NCBI RefSeq assembly: GCF_036967215.1
Contig: NZ_CP146016.1
Span: 772,501 to 836,500 of the forward strand
Length of the DNA stretch: 64,000 nt
Origin: Sulfolobus tengchongensis
GTDB taxonomy: Archaea > Thermoproteota > Thermoprotei_A > Sulfolobales > Sulfolobaceae
Direction of reading: 5' to 3'
Below are positions 53,550-63,112 of this stretch, one piece after another. The notes beneath the pieces were generated by a model, which was given only the letters and a program-made list of their open reading frames with translations, ran no database searches and had not been told where the DNA came from. Position 1 is the first letter of the stretch. Every line of letters starts with the position of its first letter. A program made the translations under genes and the position numbers.

Positions 53550-54665
53550 TCACTCAAACGACTCCCTATAGACTCCAAGGTATTTAAATAATGGAGCATC
53601 CGAATATTTAAATATTAACGCTTTAGAGTTACTATTGTTTTCAATTGAGTATTTCTTCCATGATGGTATAACTATAACGTCATGAGGTTCTGCTCTAATC
53701 TGCTCTGTACCTTCTATGTTAAATGTTACATTACCTTCAAAAATTATAAATACTGCATTTTCAACTCGCCTTATTGGCTTTAGGGCTTTATTGGAAGGTA
53801 AGAGGATCATATTAGTTGAAATACTACTGAATAATGGACCTCCATTCAATGGATTTACATACTCTACAGTATAGCCATTATATGGATCCATCTCTTCTCT
53901 AGAACTTAATGTTATTAACGCGTTTATCACGTCATCATAAGGATAATATACTAACGGATTGTACGTTGTATTAAACTCTTTAACATAACTGGGATAGTTA
54001 AGTAAGATAGGTCTAATTGATTTTCCAAATATCTTATTAGCATCCTCTCCAGTTCCTCTCAAGGACTTTCTTATGTTTTCTTCTTCTTCCTTAGACTCAG
54101 GCGCTTCATAAAACATCCCACCCAAAAAAGCTATTAAAGGAGCATCTAACCCAGCAAACCATATTAGGTCAGAATCCCCTTCGTTCCCATGTTCATGCCA
54201 AACCCATGGAACTTGAAATGTCATATCACCTCTGTGCAGTTCTATCTTATAACCATTAATAGTTGTATAAGCACCCTTTTTTGGCGCCTCTAATATAAAT
54301 CTAAAGTTAACCGCAGTATGTCTATGATATGGAGCCCTTTCTCCTGGCCTAATTAATTGAAGACCCCCATAGAGAGTTGGAGTTATACCCGCACTTCCCA
54401 CTATTGGAATATCCTTAAGAGATGGATTGATGAAGTGAATTGTTCTCCTTTCTGCCTGTTCCGGTGTTAAGTACTTAGATATCTCATAAAGTAACTCCTT
54501 TGCCTCTTTATACTTCCAAGTCCAAACTGTAGCTAAAGGTTCCGGCGTTTTAGTGAAAAGTTGCCTTCTTCCATACTTACTTGCACCCTTTCCAAACGTA
54601 GTAAAATACGTTGCCATACCTTTCTTATCCATTATCTCAATTAATTTATCTAATTCAGACTGCAT
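53550..54665 (-). CDS. Gentisate 1,2-dioxygenase-like bicupin, fourth copy
   Basis: 371 residues. Iron ligands His114 and His116 in YHRHT, His157 in VWHEHGN. DLIWFAGLDAPLIAFLGG follows. QAERRTIHFINPSLKD is shared with copies 1 and 2. An extra charged segment (about 194-210, SKEEEENIRKS) separates the cupins. Together with the amidohydrolase and FAH genes divergently placed at 54970 it could form one ring-cleavage module. Substrate preference cannot be read from sequence. Confidence 0.86.
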   Translation of the reverse strand: MQSELDKLIEIMDKKGMATYFTTFGKGASKYGRRQLFTKTPEPLATVWTWKYKEAKELLYEISKYLTPEQAERRTIHFINPSLKDIPIVGSAGITPTLYGGLQLIRPGERAPYHRHTAVNFRFILEAPKKGAYTTINGYKIELHRGDMTFQVPWVWHEHGNEGDSDLIWFAGLDAPLIAFLGGMFYEAPESKEEEENIRKSLRGTGEDANKIFGKSIRPILLNYPSYVKEFNTTYNPLVYYPYDDVINALITLSSREEMDPYNGYTVEYVNPLNGGPLFSSISTNMILLPSNKALKPIRRVENAVFIIFEGNVTFNIEGTEQIRAEPHDVIVIPSWKKYSIENNSNSKALIFKYSDAPLFKYLGVYRESFE

Positions 54666-54969
54666 GATATTTTTTTAATAAATTCGTGGATATAAACTTA
54701 TCTACTTATATTTGTACAATATCGTTACTGTTTCCAGAAAATGCTTTCGTATTATATTCTAACTAGATCTATTCCCTAAATACTTTGAGCTCAGTCTATC
54801 TATAAGACTTCTTTTTCATATTCATAATAATACAATTGTCAATCTTTAGCGCTAAAAGCAGTGTTAAGCTAAGAGATAATTAGGTAATATTAATAGCTTA
54901 GTCCTTCAAATATTCCTTAAATCAAATGCAGTAAGAATTTATAATGAAGATAAGCTATATATCATATAT
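54666..54969. other. Divergent intergenic region
   Basis: 304 AT-rich bases between the fourth bicupin and the frameshifted amidohydrolase. It holds the promoters of both. No ORF or repeat. Confidence 0.35.
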
Positions 54970-55933
54970 ATGATAATAGATGTACATTCGCATTTCTACC
55001 CTAAAGTTTACATAGAGGCATTAAGTAAGAGAGGTCTTGTAAAATCTGAAGGGGATAATATCATAATAAGTTGGGGAAAACGAATTTCACCAGCAGATTC
55101 ACGATTAGTAGATATAGAGAAAAAGTTGTATGATCTAAAAAAAATTAAAAAGTGAAATTTTCTCCTTATTGTCACTATCAGCGCCATGGACATATGTACT
55201 TCCAAAAGAGGAAGAGATCATAATCGCAAGACAAGTTAATGACGAAATAGCTAAGATTGTAAATAAGTACCCAGAGAATTTTGGAGGATTAGCTACATTG
55301 CCACTAAATGATGTCGATGCGTCAATTATAGAAGCTGAACGAGCTATAAAAGATCTAGGACTTCACGGATTTATAATAGGAACTGGTATAGGAGACAAAA
55401 CCATTGCAAATAAGGAATATATACCGTTGCTTAAAAAGATCTCACAACTAGGTAAACCTATTCTTATTCACCCTGGTACAATGCCATTAGATGTAATATT
55501 AAATGAGGGAGTAGAGGCAATAGTCACAAGTTTCATTTTTGAAACAAGTTACGTGGTAGCCAAATTAGCTTTAGAGAGAATATTAAGAGACTATAATTTA
55601 ACTGTAATTATGCCACATGGGGGAGGATTTATTCCTTATCAAATAGGTAGACTTGACGTAGGTTATAGCTCATATAATATGAGCAAGATAAAACCTAGCG
55701 ACGATTTAAAGGAGTTCGTATACTATGATACTGTAATATACACTAAGGAATCTCTTGAACTATTATATAAGGTAGTGGGGGAAGATCATATACTATTTGG
55801 GACTGATCATCCGTTCCCCATCTCAAAGCAAGAATTATTTTTGAATCTAATTGAGGAGGTATTCAAAGATAATAACGTAAAGGAAAAAATCTTCAATAAG
55901 AATAGTAAGAGAATATTTAAATTATCTAAATGA
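54970..55933 (+). pseudogene. Amidohydrolase-2 family gene split by a frameshift in an A8 run
   Basis: Codons 1-61 (54970-55155) begin MIIDVHSHFYPKVYIEA and end at TGA. The next part is read in the +1 frame from about 55145 to 55933 (SLSAPWTYVLPKEEE onward). Dropping one A from the eight at 55137-55144 gives DLKKLKSEIFSLLSLSAPW, the same length as EIEKFGFTTYQILSISRPW in the intact paralogue at 25315. All active-site parts are present: H-x-H, LIHPGTMPLD, MPHGGGF, FGTDHPF. The frameshift is thus recent, a sequencing error, or tolerated by slippage. It is followed directly by a FAH gene with its own ribosome site. Confidence 0.85.
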
Positions 55934-55945
55934 GGTAAGTTGTGT

Positions 55946-56860
55946 ATGAGACTATTGAATTTCTCTCCAAGGAATTCTCACAGTCCTAGATTAGGTATAG
56001 TAATTTTCAATAAGATTCTTGACGTTAGTGAGGCGTATAGGAATGTGCGTGAAGCGGAACCACCATCTTGGTTCCTTAATGTAGATGAATTGGTAAAAGG
56101 TGGAGAAGATTCTCTAGAATTATTAAAGAAATTTACCGTAAGTTTGAGTGAGGATGAAGTAAGTGAATTCCTTTACGATTTAAATGACGTAATATATTAT
56201 CCACCAATTCTCAGACCTACTAAAGTTCTTAACATGAGTGTAAATTACGTTACTCATGGAAAAGAGGCAAGATTAGAAGAACTACCTAAAGAACCTTTTC
56301 TCTTCGTTAAACTATCTACATGCTTAATAGGACATAAACAACCAATAATTATTCCTAAATCTTCCAAGGAGATTGATTATGAGGGAGAACTAGCTGTGAT
56401 AATAGGTAAGAAGTGCAAAAACGTTTCTGCTTCTAAAGCATATGACTGTGTACTAGGATATACTATTTTTAATGATGTTAGTTATAGAGATAGAAGATTA
56501 CATCAGATGATGAGAGAATTTGGGATTAATTGGCTTCATGGAAAGAGTTTAGATAATGGTAGCCCTGTAGGTCCTTGGATAGTCACTAAAGATGAAATTA
56601 AAGATCCTCACAACTTATCATTACTTACGTTTGTTAATGATGAGATACGACAAAATGATAACACTAAAAATATGATATTTAAAATTCCGGAGATTATAGA
56701 ATACGCGTCAACGGATATAACACTATATCCAGGAGATATAATATCTACTGGCACACCAGCTGGTGTAGGACTCGGAACTGGAAAGTACTTAAAAGCGGGT
56801 GATGTAGTCAGAGTTAGAATAGAGAAAATAGGAGATTTACAAAATAATGTCGTCTCATAA
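55946..56860 (+). CDS. Fumarylacetoacetate hydrolase family protein, copy B
   Basis: 304 residues from the ATG chosen because GAGGTAAG lies 6-14 bases before it; a TTG at 55940 is in frame. DYEGELAVIIGKKC holds the E-x-E metal site; GYTIFNDVSYRDRRLHQMMREFG and [17 protein letters not shown] are typical. Close to copy A at 37706 in length and order of motifs. In an operon behind the frameshifted amidohydrolase. Hydrolyses a fumaryl- or acylpyruvate from ring opening, by inference. Confidence 0.88.
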   Translation: MRLLNFSPRNSHSPRLGIVIFNKILDVSEAYRNVREAEPPSWFLNVDELVKGGEDSLELLKKFTVSLSEDEVSEFLYDLNDVIYYPPILRPTKVLNMSVNYVTHGKEARLEELPKEPFLFVKLSTCLIGHKQPIIIPKSSKEIDYEGELAVIIGKKCKNVSASKAYDCVLGYTIFNDVSYRDRRLHQMMREFGINWLHGKSLDNGSPVGPWIVTKDEIKDPHNLSLLTFVNDEIRQNDNTKNMIFKIPEIIEYASTDITLYPGDIISTGTPAGVGLGTGKYLKAGDVVRVRIEKIGDLQNNVVS

Positions 56861-57163
56861 ATATTTTGTAGTTCTACGAATTGTCGAGCAAATTTAGGGA
56901 TCTCTTTTTATTTTAAAAATTTTTAATTTAATCTTAAAACCCCTTATATAGTTGAGAAGCTATTACACAGTGTCATGAGTTCTATATTATCAGATATATT
57001 CAAAACTTAAGATATGCCATCATCACTTAAATTCTGCTTTTAGATCTTCTCAAAATTAACGCCAGTTTTCAATTCTCTATGCGAGAAGATTATATTCCAT
57101 TAATCAACAGTTTACAAAATACTTCAATTAACGTATCAATTCAATTTATTATATATACACTAA
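56861..57163. other. Convergent intergenic region carrying copy B of a repeat
   Basis: 303 bases between a FAH gene and a dehydrogenase. T-rich terminator-like sequence follows the FAH stop (near 56904). Contains the repeat at 57035-57078 inside an inverted repeat (57044-57090). Confidence 0.45.
57035..57090. repeat. Intergenic repeat, copy B, within a hairpin
   Basis: The 19-base core at 57046-57064 equals that at 21124-21142. Here ATCTTCTC (57044-57051) and GAGAAGAT (57083-57090) are perfect complements, so the repeat could form a stem with a 31-base loop. Copy A does not have the closing arm. Confidence 0.5.
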
Positions 57164-58198
57164 TCAATCTATCTTTAAGACTATTTTGCCAACCTTTTTA
57201 TTCTCTTCTAACTTTTTATGAGCCTCCACAGCATCCTTAAGACTGAAAACTGAGTCTATAACAGCCTTTATTTTACCCTCTTTAACCTTACTGATAGCTT
57301 CAACTAAATCATCCTTAGTGCCAATCACTGTTCCATGAAGTCTTATGTACTTTATATATAATGCCCTTAAGTTTATAGGAGTAGTATCACTTTCTTTTAT
57401 ACCTACGCCTAATACAATAATATCTCCACCCTTCTTAGTCATCTTTATCGAAGAGTTTAAAGTATCGGGACCTAAAGAATCAAAGACTACATCAACACCT
57501 TTCCCATTAGTATATTGCATAACTTCGCGCAAAACATCTTGCTCTTTATAGTTTATAACAAGATCAGCTCCTATCTCCTTAAGTTTTTTAGCTTTCCACT
57601 CTTCACTTGTCGCAGAAATAACATTAGCACCTAACAATTTAGCAATTTGAATAGCAAATACACCTACTCCACCGCTCCCACCCCAAACAAACACATTCAT
57701 TCCTCGTCTCAAATTAACTCTCTTAGTTAAAGCATGCCAAGCAGTTATCAAGGACAACTGAAATGTAGAAGCCTCCTCATAGTCCCATTCAAATGGAATA
57801 ACGTTTTCTTGAGGAACGGAAATTAATTCAGCATAAGATCCATTAATATCTCTACCTATAACTCCAAACGAAGTACATAGATTTATCATCCCCCCTTTAC
57901 AATACTCACAAGTACCATCATATAATACCGGAAAGCCTATGACCCTCTGACCCTCCGTCACATTGTTAACCTTATTGCCTACTTTTTCAACCACACCTGC
58001 AAAATCTACACCTAGTATATGAGGAAATTTCTTAACAAATTGCTTATATCCACCAACTCTAACTACACCGTCCAAACTGTTCAAGGAAGCAGCTTTAACT
58101 CTAACTAGAACTTCATTTTCGCTTATCTTAGGGTCATCAATCTCACCATATTCTATAACTTCTGGTCCACCATATCTCCTTATAAAAGCAGCTTTCAT
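57164..58198 (-). CDS. Zinc-type alcohol dehydrogenase-like oxidoreductase, copy B
   Basis: 344 residues. Structural zinc site GTCEYCKGGMINLC, Rossmann GGSGGVGVFAIQIAK, DFAGVVEKVG. The catalytic-zinc position is SLNSLDGVV, without Cys, as in quinone oxidoreductase-like members and in copy A. Second gene of an operon: the hydratase-like gene ends nine bases upstream. Likely reduces an unsaturated ring-fission intermediate or oxidises an alcohol. Confidence 0.83.
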   Translation of the reverse strand: MKAAFIRRYGGPEVIEYGEIDDPKISENEVLVRVKAASLNSLDGVVRVGGYKQFVKKFPHILGVDFAGVVEKVGNKVNNVTEGQRVIGFPVLYDGTCEYCKGGMINLCTSFGVIGRDINGSYAELISVPQENVIPFEWDYEEASTFQLSLITAWHALTKRVNLRRGMNVFVWGGSGGVGVFAIQIAKLLGANVISATSEEWKAKKLKEIGADLVINYKEQDVLREVMQYTNGKGVDVVFDSLGPDTLNSSIKMTKKGGDIIVLGVGIKESDTTPINLRALYIKYIRLHGTVIGTKDDLVEAISKVKEGKIKAVIDSVFSLKDAVEAHKKLEENKKVGKIVLKID

Positions 58199-58207
58199 CG
58201 CTTATCC

Positions 58208-58801
58208 CTAGACAAATCTTACATTAATCTCTCTCTTCCCTTCAACCTTTACCTTATCTCCCTTGTAAATATAAACTGGACCAATAAATACGCCTAGGGA
58301 TATATATCCTTCCATGTCCTTTCTTATCTTCTCTTCTGGCCTATATTTAGGTTCTCCTTCACCTATTAATTTACCATTTATATAAAGTTTGAACGACCCA
58401 TAAGGTGGATCTATTTCTGGACCAACATACAATCTAGCTGCATGAACATTGTCTGCTATGGAATAGTATGTGGGAAGTTCCCAAGTAGTAAATCTAGTTG
58501 CTGGTAATTCTAATCCAAGAAATGTTTTTTCTATCTTACCGTTATTGACCAGTGCTATTATCTCCACTTCTAGTTTATGACTCTTAAACCTTAGTTCTAC
58601 ATCGTTACTCGTAGTTATCATAGGTTTAGTTAGAACCCCTATACCGCTCTTAGCTATTTTATACCCACCTAAACCTTCATTACTTACAAGCATCTTTGAA
58701 AATTCTTCTCCTACCTTCTTAGCTTCTTCTTCAGTTAATGGAAAAGGTATTACCTCACTCCTATTCTTATACGCATTGAATAAAACTTCGGCCTTGTTCA
58801 T
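58208..58801 (-). CDS. Short 2-keto-4-pentenoate hydratase-like protein (MhpD/FAH fold)
   Basis: 197 residues versus about 260 for MhpD. The N-terminal [22 protein letters not shown] and GGYKIAKSG segments resemble the GYKIG loop, and [12 protein letters not shown] resembles the metal-binding E-x-E strand. The C-terminal part is shortened ([20 protein letters not shown]). Hydratases of this group add water to 2-hydroxypentadienoates after extradiol cleavage, in keeping with the VOC dioxygenase at 60004. The missing C-terminal helix region leaves activity open. Operon with the dehydrogenase downstream. Confidence 0.65.
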   Translation of the reverse strand: MNKAEVLFNAYKNRSEVIPFPLTEEEAKKVGEEFSKMLVSNEGLGGYKIAKSGIGVLTKPMITTSNDVELRFKSHKLEVEIIALVNNGKIEKTFLGLELPATRFTTWELPTYYSIADNVHAARLYVGPEIDPPYGSFKLYINGKLIGEGEPKYRPEEKIRKDMEGYISLGVFIGPVYIYKGDKVKVEGKREINVRFV

Positions 58802-58941
58802 CAGTATTCAATAATAAAAACTTATTAAAAAGACTTTCGCAAATAGTTTAAAAAGCAAAAGATCAACCTTTACATAACTAAAAATCTTGCTAACTAAAAG
58901 TTTATTACTTATTTTTACTTAAATCATTAATTAGATCCACA

Positions 58942-59889
58942 ATGGTAAAACTTGTATCATTCTCTCCAACATTAAATGAAGCTAAAAGGGTCGGAGTTTA
59001 TCTAGACGGGAAAATAATAGACTTAATAAACGCTTATAGACTTCTTTACGTTGCAGAACCTCCTAATTGGTTTCACGATATAAAGTCACTTATAGAAGGA
59101 GGTGAAGAAGCGTTAAAACTTGTAAACGCAGTAATCAATAAAGTGGAGAAAAGTGGAATAAAAGAAGCAGATAATAGTAGGGTTATATTTAGTCCCGATA
59201 ACATCGTTTATTACCCGCCTATTTCAAATCCAGAGAAGATCTTTCTGTTAGCAGTTAATTATAGGGCTCATGGGCAAGAAGCTGGAGCAAAGCCCCCTGA
59301 AGAACCATATGTATTTACAAAGTTTGCAAATGCGTTAATCGGACATAATCAGCCTGTGATAATACCTAAATCATCAAGTAAGGTTGATCATGAGGTTGAG
59401 TTAGCTGTGGTAATAGGCAAGAAGGGAAAGTATATAAGTTCATCTACCGCCATGGATTACGTCTTTGGATACTCTATTCTCAATGATATAAGCTTTAGAG
59501 ACAAGCAATTACCACCAGGTTGGCCTAAGGCCTCTGATCCTTATGGACAAAGGTGGGTTCATGGTAAAGGAATGGATACAGCAGCACCAATGGGACCATG
59601 GATAGTTACTAAAGATGAAATTGCGAACCCATATACATTGAAACTAACTTTAAGGGTGAATGGAGAGATAAGGCAAGAAGGATATGCAGAAGATATGATC
59701 TTCAAAATAGATAAGATAATAGAATATATCTCCGATGGTATAACACTGAAACCTGGTGACATAATATCCACTGGAACACCGCCTGGAGTAGCGTTAGCAA
59801 CGGGGAAATATCTAAAGCCCGGAGATGTAATGGAGGCAGAAATAACAAATATAGGAAAATTGATAAATTATATCATTGAAGAAAAATAA
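58942..59889 (+). CDS. Fumarylacetoacetate hydrolase family protein, copy C
   Basis: 315 residues. [17 protein letters not shown] with E-x-[15 protein letters not shown] and [17 protein letters not shown]. It has an insertion ([16 protein letters not shown], about 192-207) absent from copies A and B, so it is the most diverged of the three and may be a hydratase/decarboxylase or isomerase of a meta-cleavage route. Same strand as, and 114 bases before, the extradiol dioxygenase. TTTTTACTTAAAT box about 25 bases before the ATG. Confidence 0.86.
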   Translation: MVKLVSFSPTLNEAKRVGVYLDGKIIDLINAYRLLYVAEPPNWFHDIKSLIEGGEEALKLVNAVINKVEKSGIKEADNSRVIFSPDNIVYYPPISNPEKIFLLAVNYRAHGQEAGAKPPEEPYVFTKFANALIGHNQPVIIPKSSSKVDHEVELAVVIGKKGKYISSSTAMDYVFGYSILNDISFRDKQLPPGWPKASDPYGQRWVHGKGMDTAAPMGPWIVTKDEIANPYTLKLTLRVNGEIRQEGYAEDMIFKIDKIIEYISDGITLKPGDIISTGTPPGVALATGKYLKPGDVMEAEITNIGKLINYIIEEK

Positions 59890-60003
59890 GGAAATAACTT
59901 TTATAATAAATAAAAGTGAAATACAACTTAATCTTATATTAAAGGTAAATGAGAGGGAAAACTTAAATAAGCATAAAAAGCTATTTTAACTAGTGAGTGG
60001 TAA

Positions 60004-60963
60004 ATGGTAATAGATGTCTTAAGATTTTCACATGCATGTATAAGGGTAACTAACCTTGAAAGAGCCCTTTATTTTTATAGAGATTTATTGGGATTTATTG
60101 AGACGGAAACTAAAGGTGAATACGCATATCTAAGAGGTATTGAAGAAGGTCAGCATCATAGCCTCGTATTAAAAGAAGCTCCTTCACCCGGTTTAAGCTA
60201 TCTAGGCTTTAGAGTTAGAAAGCCTGAAGAACTGGATAAGGCTAAAGAATTAATTGAGAAGTATAATCTTAAAGTTAGGAAGTTTAAAGAAGAGGCTGTC
60301 AGTGATGCAATAATCTTTGAATCTCCAGCTGGAGTACCTATAGTATTATACTATGACATGGAATACGTAGCTGATCCAAGAATACAAAGACTACAGTTTT
60401 CAATACAGAGAGGCGCTAGACCAGCTAAGATCGACCATGCTGTAACTATGGTCAAGGATATAGATAAGGAGTACGAGTTCTTCCGTGATGTATTCGGATT
60501 CTATGAGACTGAAGGGTACATAGATGATGAAGGTAAAAGAGTTATAGTCTTTCTAACTAAATTTGGGCATTCACATGAGATTGCTATTGGGAGATATGAT
60601 AAGAGTATACCAGCTTTAAGTCATATTAATTACGCTGTTCAAAATGTTGATGATATAATAAGAGCTGCTGACATTTTAGGATCTAAGGGTCTTAAGAAAT
60701 GCATAGAAACTGGTGTATTCAAACATAGGGCAGCATCTACAATTACAGCGTATTTCAGAGATCTCGATGGAAATAGAATAGAACTTTCATCACAAGATTA
60801 CTTTATTTTAGACCCAGACAAATTACCACCATTGGAATACCCAATTAGTCTATTAAGTGCTGAAGGAGATTTTTGGGGACCTTTCCCATTTTCTGTCCTA
60901 TATGATGTTATGCCAGTTGAAGATATATTTACGGGAGATCTAAAACAAGAGTATAAGCATTAA
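60004..60963 (+). CDS. Extradiol ring-cleavage dioxygenase (VOC, catechol 2,3-dioxygenase type)
   Basis: 319 residues, two VOC domains: 1-120 (structural) and 140-270 (catalytic). Iron ligands His145 in AKIDHAVT, His207 in LSHINY and Glu260 in GNRIELSS; Tyr250 in TAYFRDLDG is the conserved active-site Tyr. Length matches 2,3-dihydroxybiphenyl/catechol 2,3-dioxygenases. Cuts the ring next to two hydroxyls (meta-cleavage), giving a hydroxymuconic semialdehyde-type product for the hydratase and FAH enzymes beside it. A TGAGTGG site precedes the ATG. Confidence 0.9.
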   Translation: MVIDVLRFSHACIRVTNLERALYFYRDLLGFIETETKGEYAYLRGIEEGQHHSLVLKEAPSPGLSYLGFRVRKPEELDKAKELIEKYNLKVRKFKEEAVSDAIIFESPAGVPIVLYYDMEYVADPRIQRLQFSIQRGARPAKIDHAVTMVKDIDKEYEFFRDVFGFYETEGYIDDEGKRVIVFLTKFGHSHEIAIGRYDKSIPALSHINYAVQNVDDIIRAADILGSKGLKKCIETGVFKHRAASTITAYFRDLDGNRIELSSQDYFILDPDKLPPLEYPISLLSAEGDFWGPFPFSVLYDVMPVEDIFTGDLKQEYKH

Positions 60964-61515
60964 ATAATTCATAAAACATGCTATTTAATTATTTTTCTTT
61001 TGCTAAAATTTATTCTTACTATTTAATATATACGCTACAGAACTTTTAAAATTTACGTGGTTTTTTGCATTATCCTTATAATAAAAACGGAAAAGTAAGA
61101 GTTTCAATTACAGTTATGAAATCTAGGATTCACTTTTAGAAAAATTTAATACGAATGTTTTCTCATTTTCTTATTACACATAATCTAGAGCTTGATGAGT
61201 TGTTACTACTAATGCGAATGTTTTCCTTAAAATATTACGGTTAAAGTCTATTCTTAGAGCTTTTCTTAGTATTACATTTCGAATTCCTTGACTGTACAAA
61301 ACAAAACACCTAAAATTACAAAGTATATAACTTACCGACAATACCCCATAAACCAATTTATATGAATGACATAAAAATTCAAACATTGATAAAAGGTTTT
61401 TATTCAGTTTGATCTGTTAAGTTAAAATTAAATAACATCAAATATATAAATCTTCTAAAAATTATAGTGAATTAGTTAGATGTAAAATATGTTTTAACTT
61501 CTTTAACATAACTAG
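60964..61515. other. Intergenic region with no gene seen
   Basis: 552 AT-rich bases between the extradiol dioxygenase and the broken caiB gene. A near-direct repeat (ACGAATGTTTTCTCATTTT near 61151 and GCGAATGTTTTCCTTAAAA near 61213) is visible. The minus-strand ORF 61174-61386 has no promoter or recognisable family, and I do not call it a gene. Confidence 0.35.
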
Positions 61516-61912
61516 TTAAAAAGAAATCACTCCATCCTCTTTTAACTTGATAATTTCATCTTTAGTGTACCCCAATGACATAAGTATCTCAACAGTATTT
61601 TCACCTAATTTTGGCGCACTTGATCTTGATCCATTTACGTTTATTGGAAACTTTATGTATATTAAATCACCGTATTTGACTTCTAAATTCTTTCCATATC
61701 TCTCGAATCCTTCCTTAAGATTAAGTACAAGTGCTACTGGAACATCGGCATTACCTAATAGGTTTACCCAATAGTCTCTTTCTCTATCTAGGAATACTTT
61801 TTGTAATTCAGCGTTTATAAATTCCCTATTTTTGATCCTATCCTCTAAAGTTCTAAATTTTAAAAGATCTTCCTTATTTAACGCTTTACATAATCTAGCA
61901 TACTGCTCATCA

Positions 61913-62020
61913 CTGACTTCCTCCCCGCCATCAAAATGGCGAGGGTTCCCCCTATCGATTCGGAATTACATCTCTCATATAGGGGGCAGTCGAGAGGCTC
62001 AGAGAACCCCACCCATACAA
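61913..62020 (-). ncRNA. Candidate omega RNA (TnpB guide RNA) at the element's right end
   Basis: The 3' end of tnpB and the adjoining terminal sequence fold well: CCGCCAT pairs with ATGGCGAGG around CAAA (61924-61943), CCCCCTAT (61948-61955) with ATAGGGGG (61979-61986), and GGGTTC (61943-61948) with GAACCC (62004-62009). TnpB omega RNAs come from exactly this place and end in the flanking target. The guide would then be the caiB sequence left of 61913. RNA data are lacking. Confidence 0.45.
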
Positions 62021-63112
62021 ATTACACACAGCTACATAATCACGATGATCTTCAAAACCACACTTCTCACACTTAAACGTCCTATATCCACTTCCTTTCA
62101 GCTCATATCCACATTTAGGACAAGTAGTTGAACTATACGCTGGCTTAACGTATATTACGTTTAACCCATGCTTCTTTGCTTCCCACTCAACCCACTCTTG
62201 AACGCGTCTGTACTGCATCAAATATAACCTATCTCTGTAGTCTTTCTTCAACCCTTTCACGTGAGAAATCATCTTGTTCAAATCTTCCAACACGATATAG
62301 TTAGCACCCAGTCTCTTTGCTTCCTCAACAACCCATTTTCCAACTTTCTTGGCAAAATCCTGTATAACATTTCTTGCCTTTATATGAAAACTCCTAATCC
62401 TATTGAAAATCCTCTTATTCTCCCTCCACCTTCTTTGATATCTCTTCTGCAATTGCTCTCCTAATTTCTTAAAATGAACAGCATCATCAAGACGTGTTGG
62501 AATTTCTATAACTTGTTTATCATTACCTAACGTGATGAAGTCCATGTTTATGTCAACAGCCATAAGCCCCTTAACTTGCTTCTCTACTTGTACTTTCTTT
62601 TTCATTGTCACGTTAAGATACCAATCATCTCCTCTCTTAACTAGTCTTGCTTCTTTCACTTGATAATCTTTATATTGATCAAGATTGTGAGGATAACCAA
62701 TAATCTTTACTTCCTCTCCCAGTATCTTAGCTGTCATCGTGTTGAAATCAATAGTATAGCTTAATTTTGGAGTTAACCATAAGGAAACGTTTCTTAAGAT
62801 TGGAAATCTCCCTTTTTTTTTGGGATTCTCTGACCAACTTTTGTATGTAGCTATCGCATCACGATAGCAATCTTGAGCAAGTTTTGATTTCAAACCAAAT
62901 TTCTCCCTGAGGAGTTCATACAATGCATTATGTACTTCTTTTAGAGAAGTGGTTTTGTGTTCATATAACCATTGAAGAACGAACCTTTTAGCTTGCATAT
63001 ATTTCTCGGCTATGGGCTCCAGAGCCGAGGAGGAGATCTTCATTTTGATTGTCACGATCTTCTCCTCGATGGAACTACCCTCACGGGTAGCTCGCTCTGG
63101 AGCTTGTAGCAT
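61952..63112 (-). CDS. tnpB: TnpB, RNA-guided endonuclease of an IS1341-like element
   Basis: 386 residues. RuvC-like catalytic acids are all present: Asp187 in [12 protein letters not shown], Glu276 in [10 protein letters not shown], and Asp358 in [11 protein letters not shown]. Zinc ribbon with Cys331/334 (CPKC) and Cys348/351 (CEKC). The N-terminal half has the helical WED/REC-like part ([11 protein letters not shown]). Known TnpBs cut DNA at sites matching the omega RNA guide next to a TAM, helping keep the element. The first 15 residues ([11 protein letters not shown]) are unusual, and the true start may be internal. Confidence 0.92.
   Translation of the reverse strand: MLQAPERATREGSSIEEKIVTIKMKISSSALEPIAEKYMQAKRFVLQWLYEHKTTSLKEVHNALYELLREKFGLKSKLAQDCYRDAIATYKSWSENPKKKGRFPILRNVSLWLTPKLSYTIDFNTMTAKILGEEVKIIGYPHNLDQYKDYQVKEARLVKRGDDWYLNVTMKKKVQVEKQVKGLMAVDINMDFITLGNDKQVIEIPTRLDDAVHFKKLGEQLQKRYQRRWRENKRIFNRIRSFHIKARNVIQDFAKKVGKWVVEEAKRLGANYIVLEDLNKMISHVKGLKKDYRDRLYLMQYRRVQEWVEWEAKKHGLNVIYVKPAYSSTTCPKCGYELKGSGYRTFKCEKCGFEDHRDYVAVCNLYGWGSLSLSTAPYMRDVIPNR

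Noticed and set aside
54970-55155. A separate 61-residue gene
   Set aside because: Alignment with the paralogue at 25315 shows that it is the N-terminus of the frameshifted amidohydrolase.
61174-61386. Minus-strand 70-residue ORF
   Set aside because: It has no promoter, no recognisable family and Cys/aromatic-rich composition typical of chance translation of AT-rich DNA.
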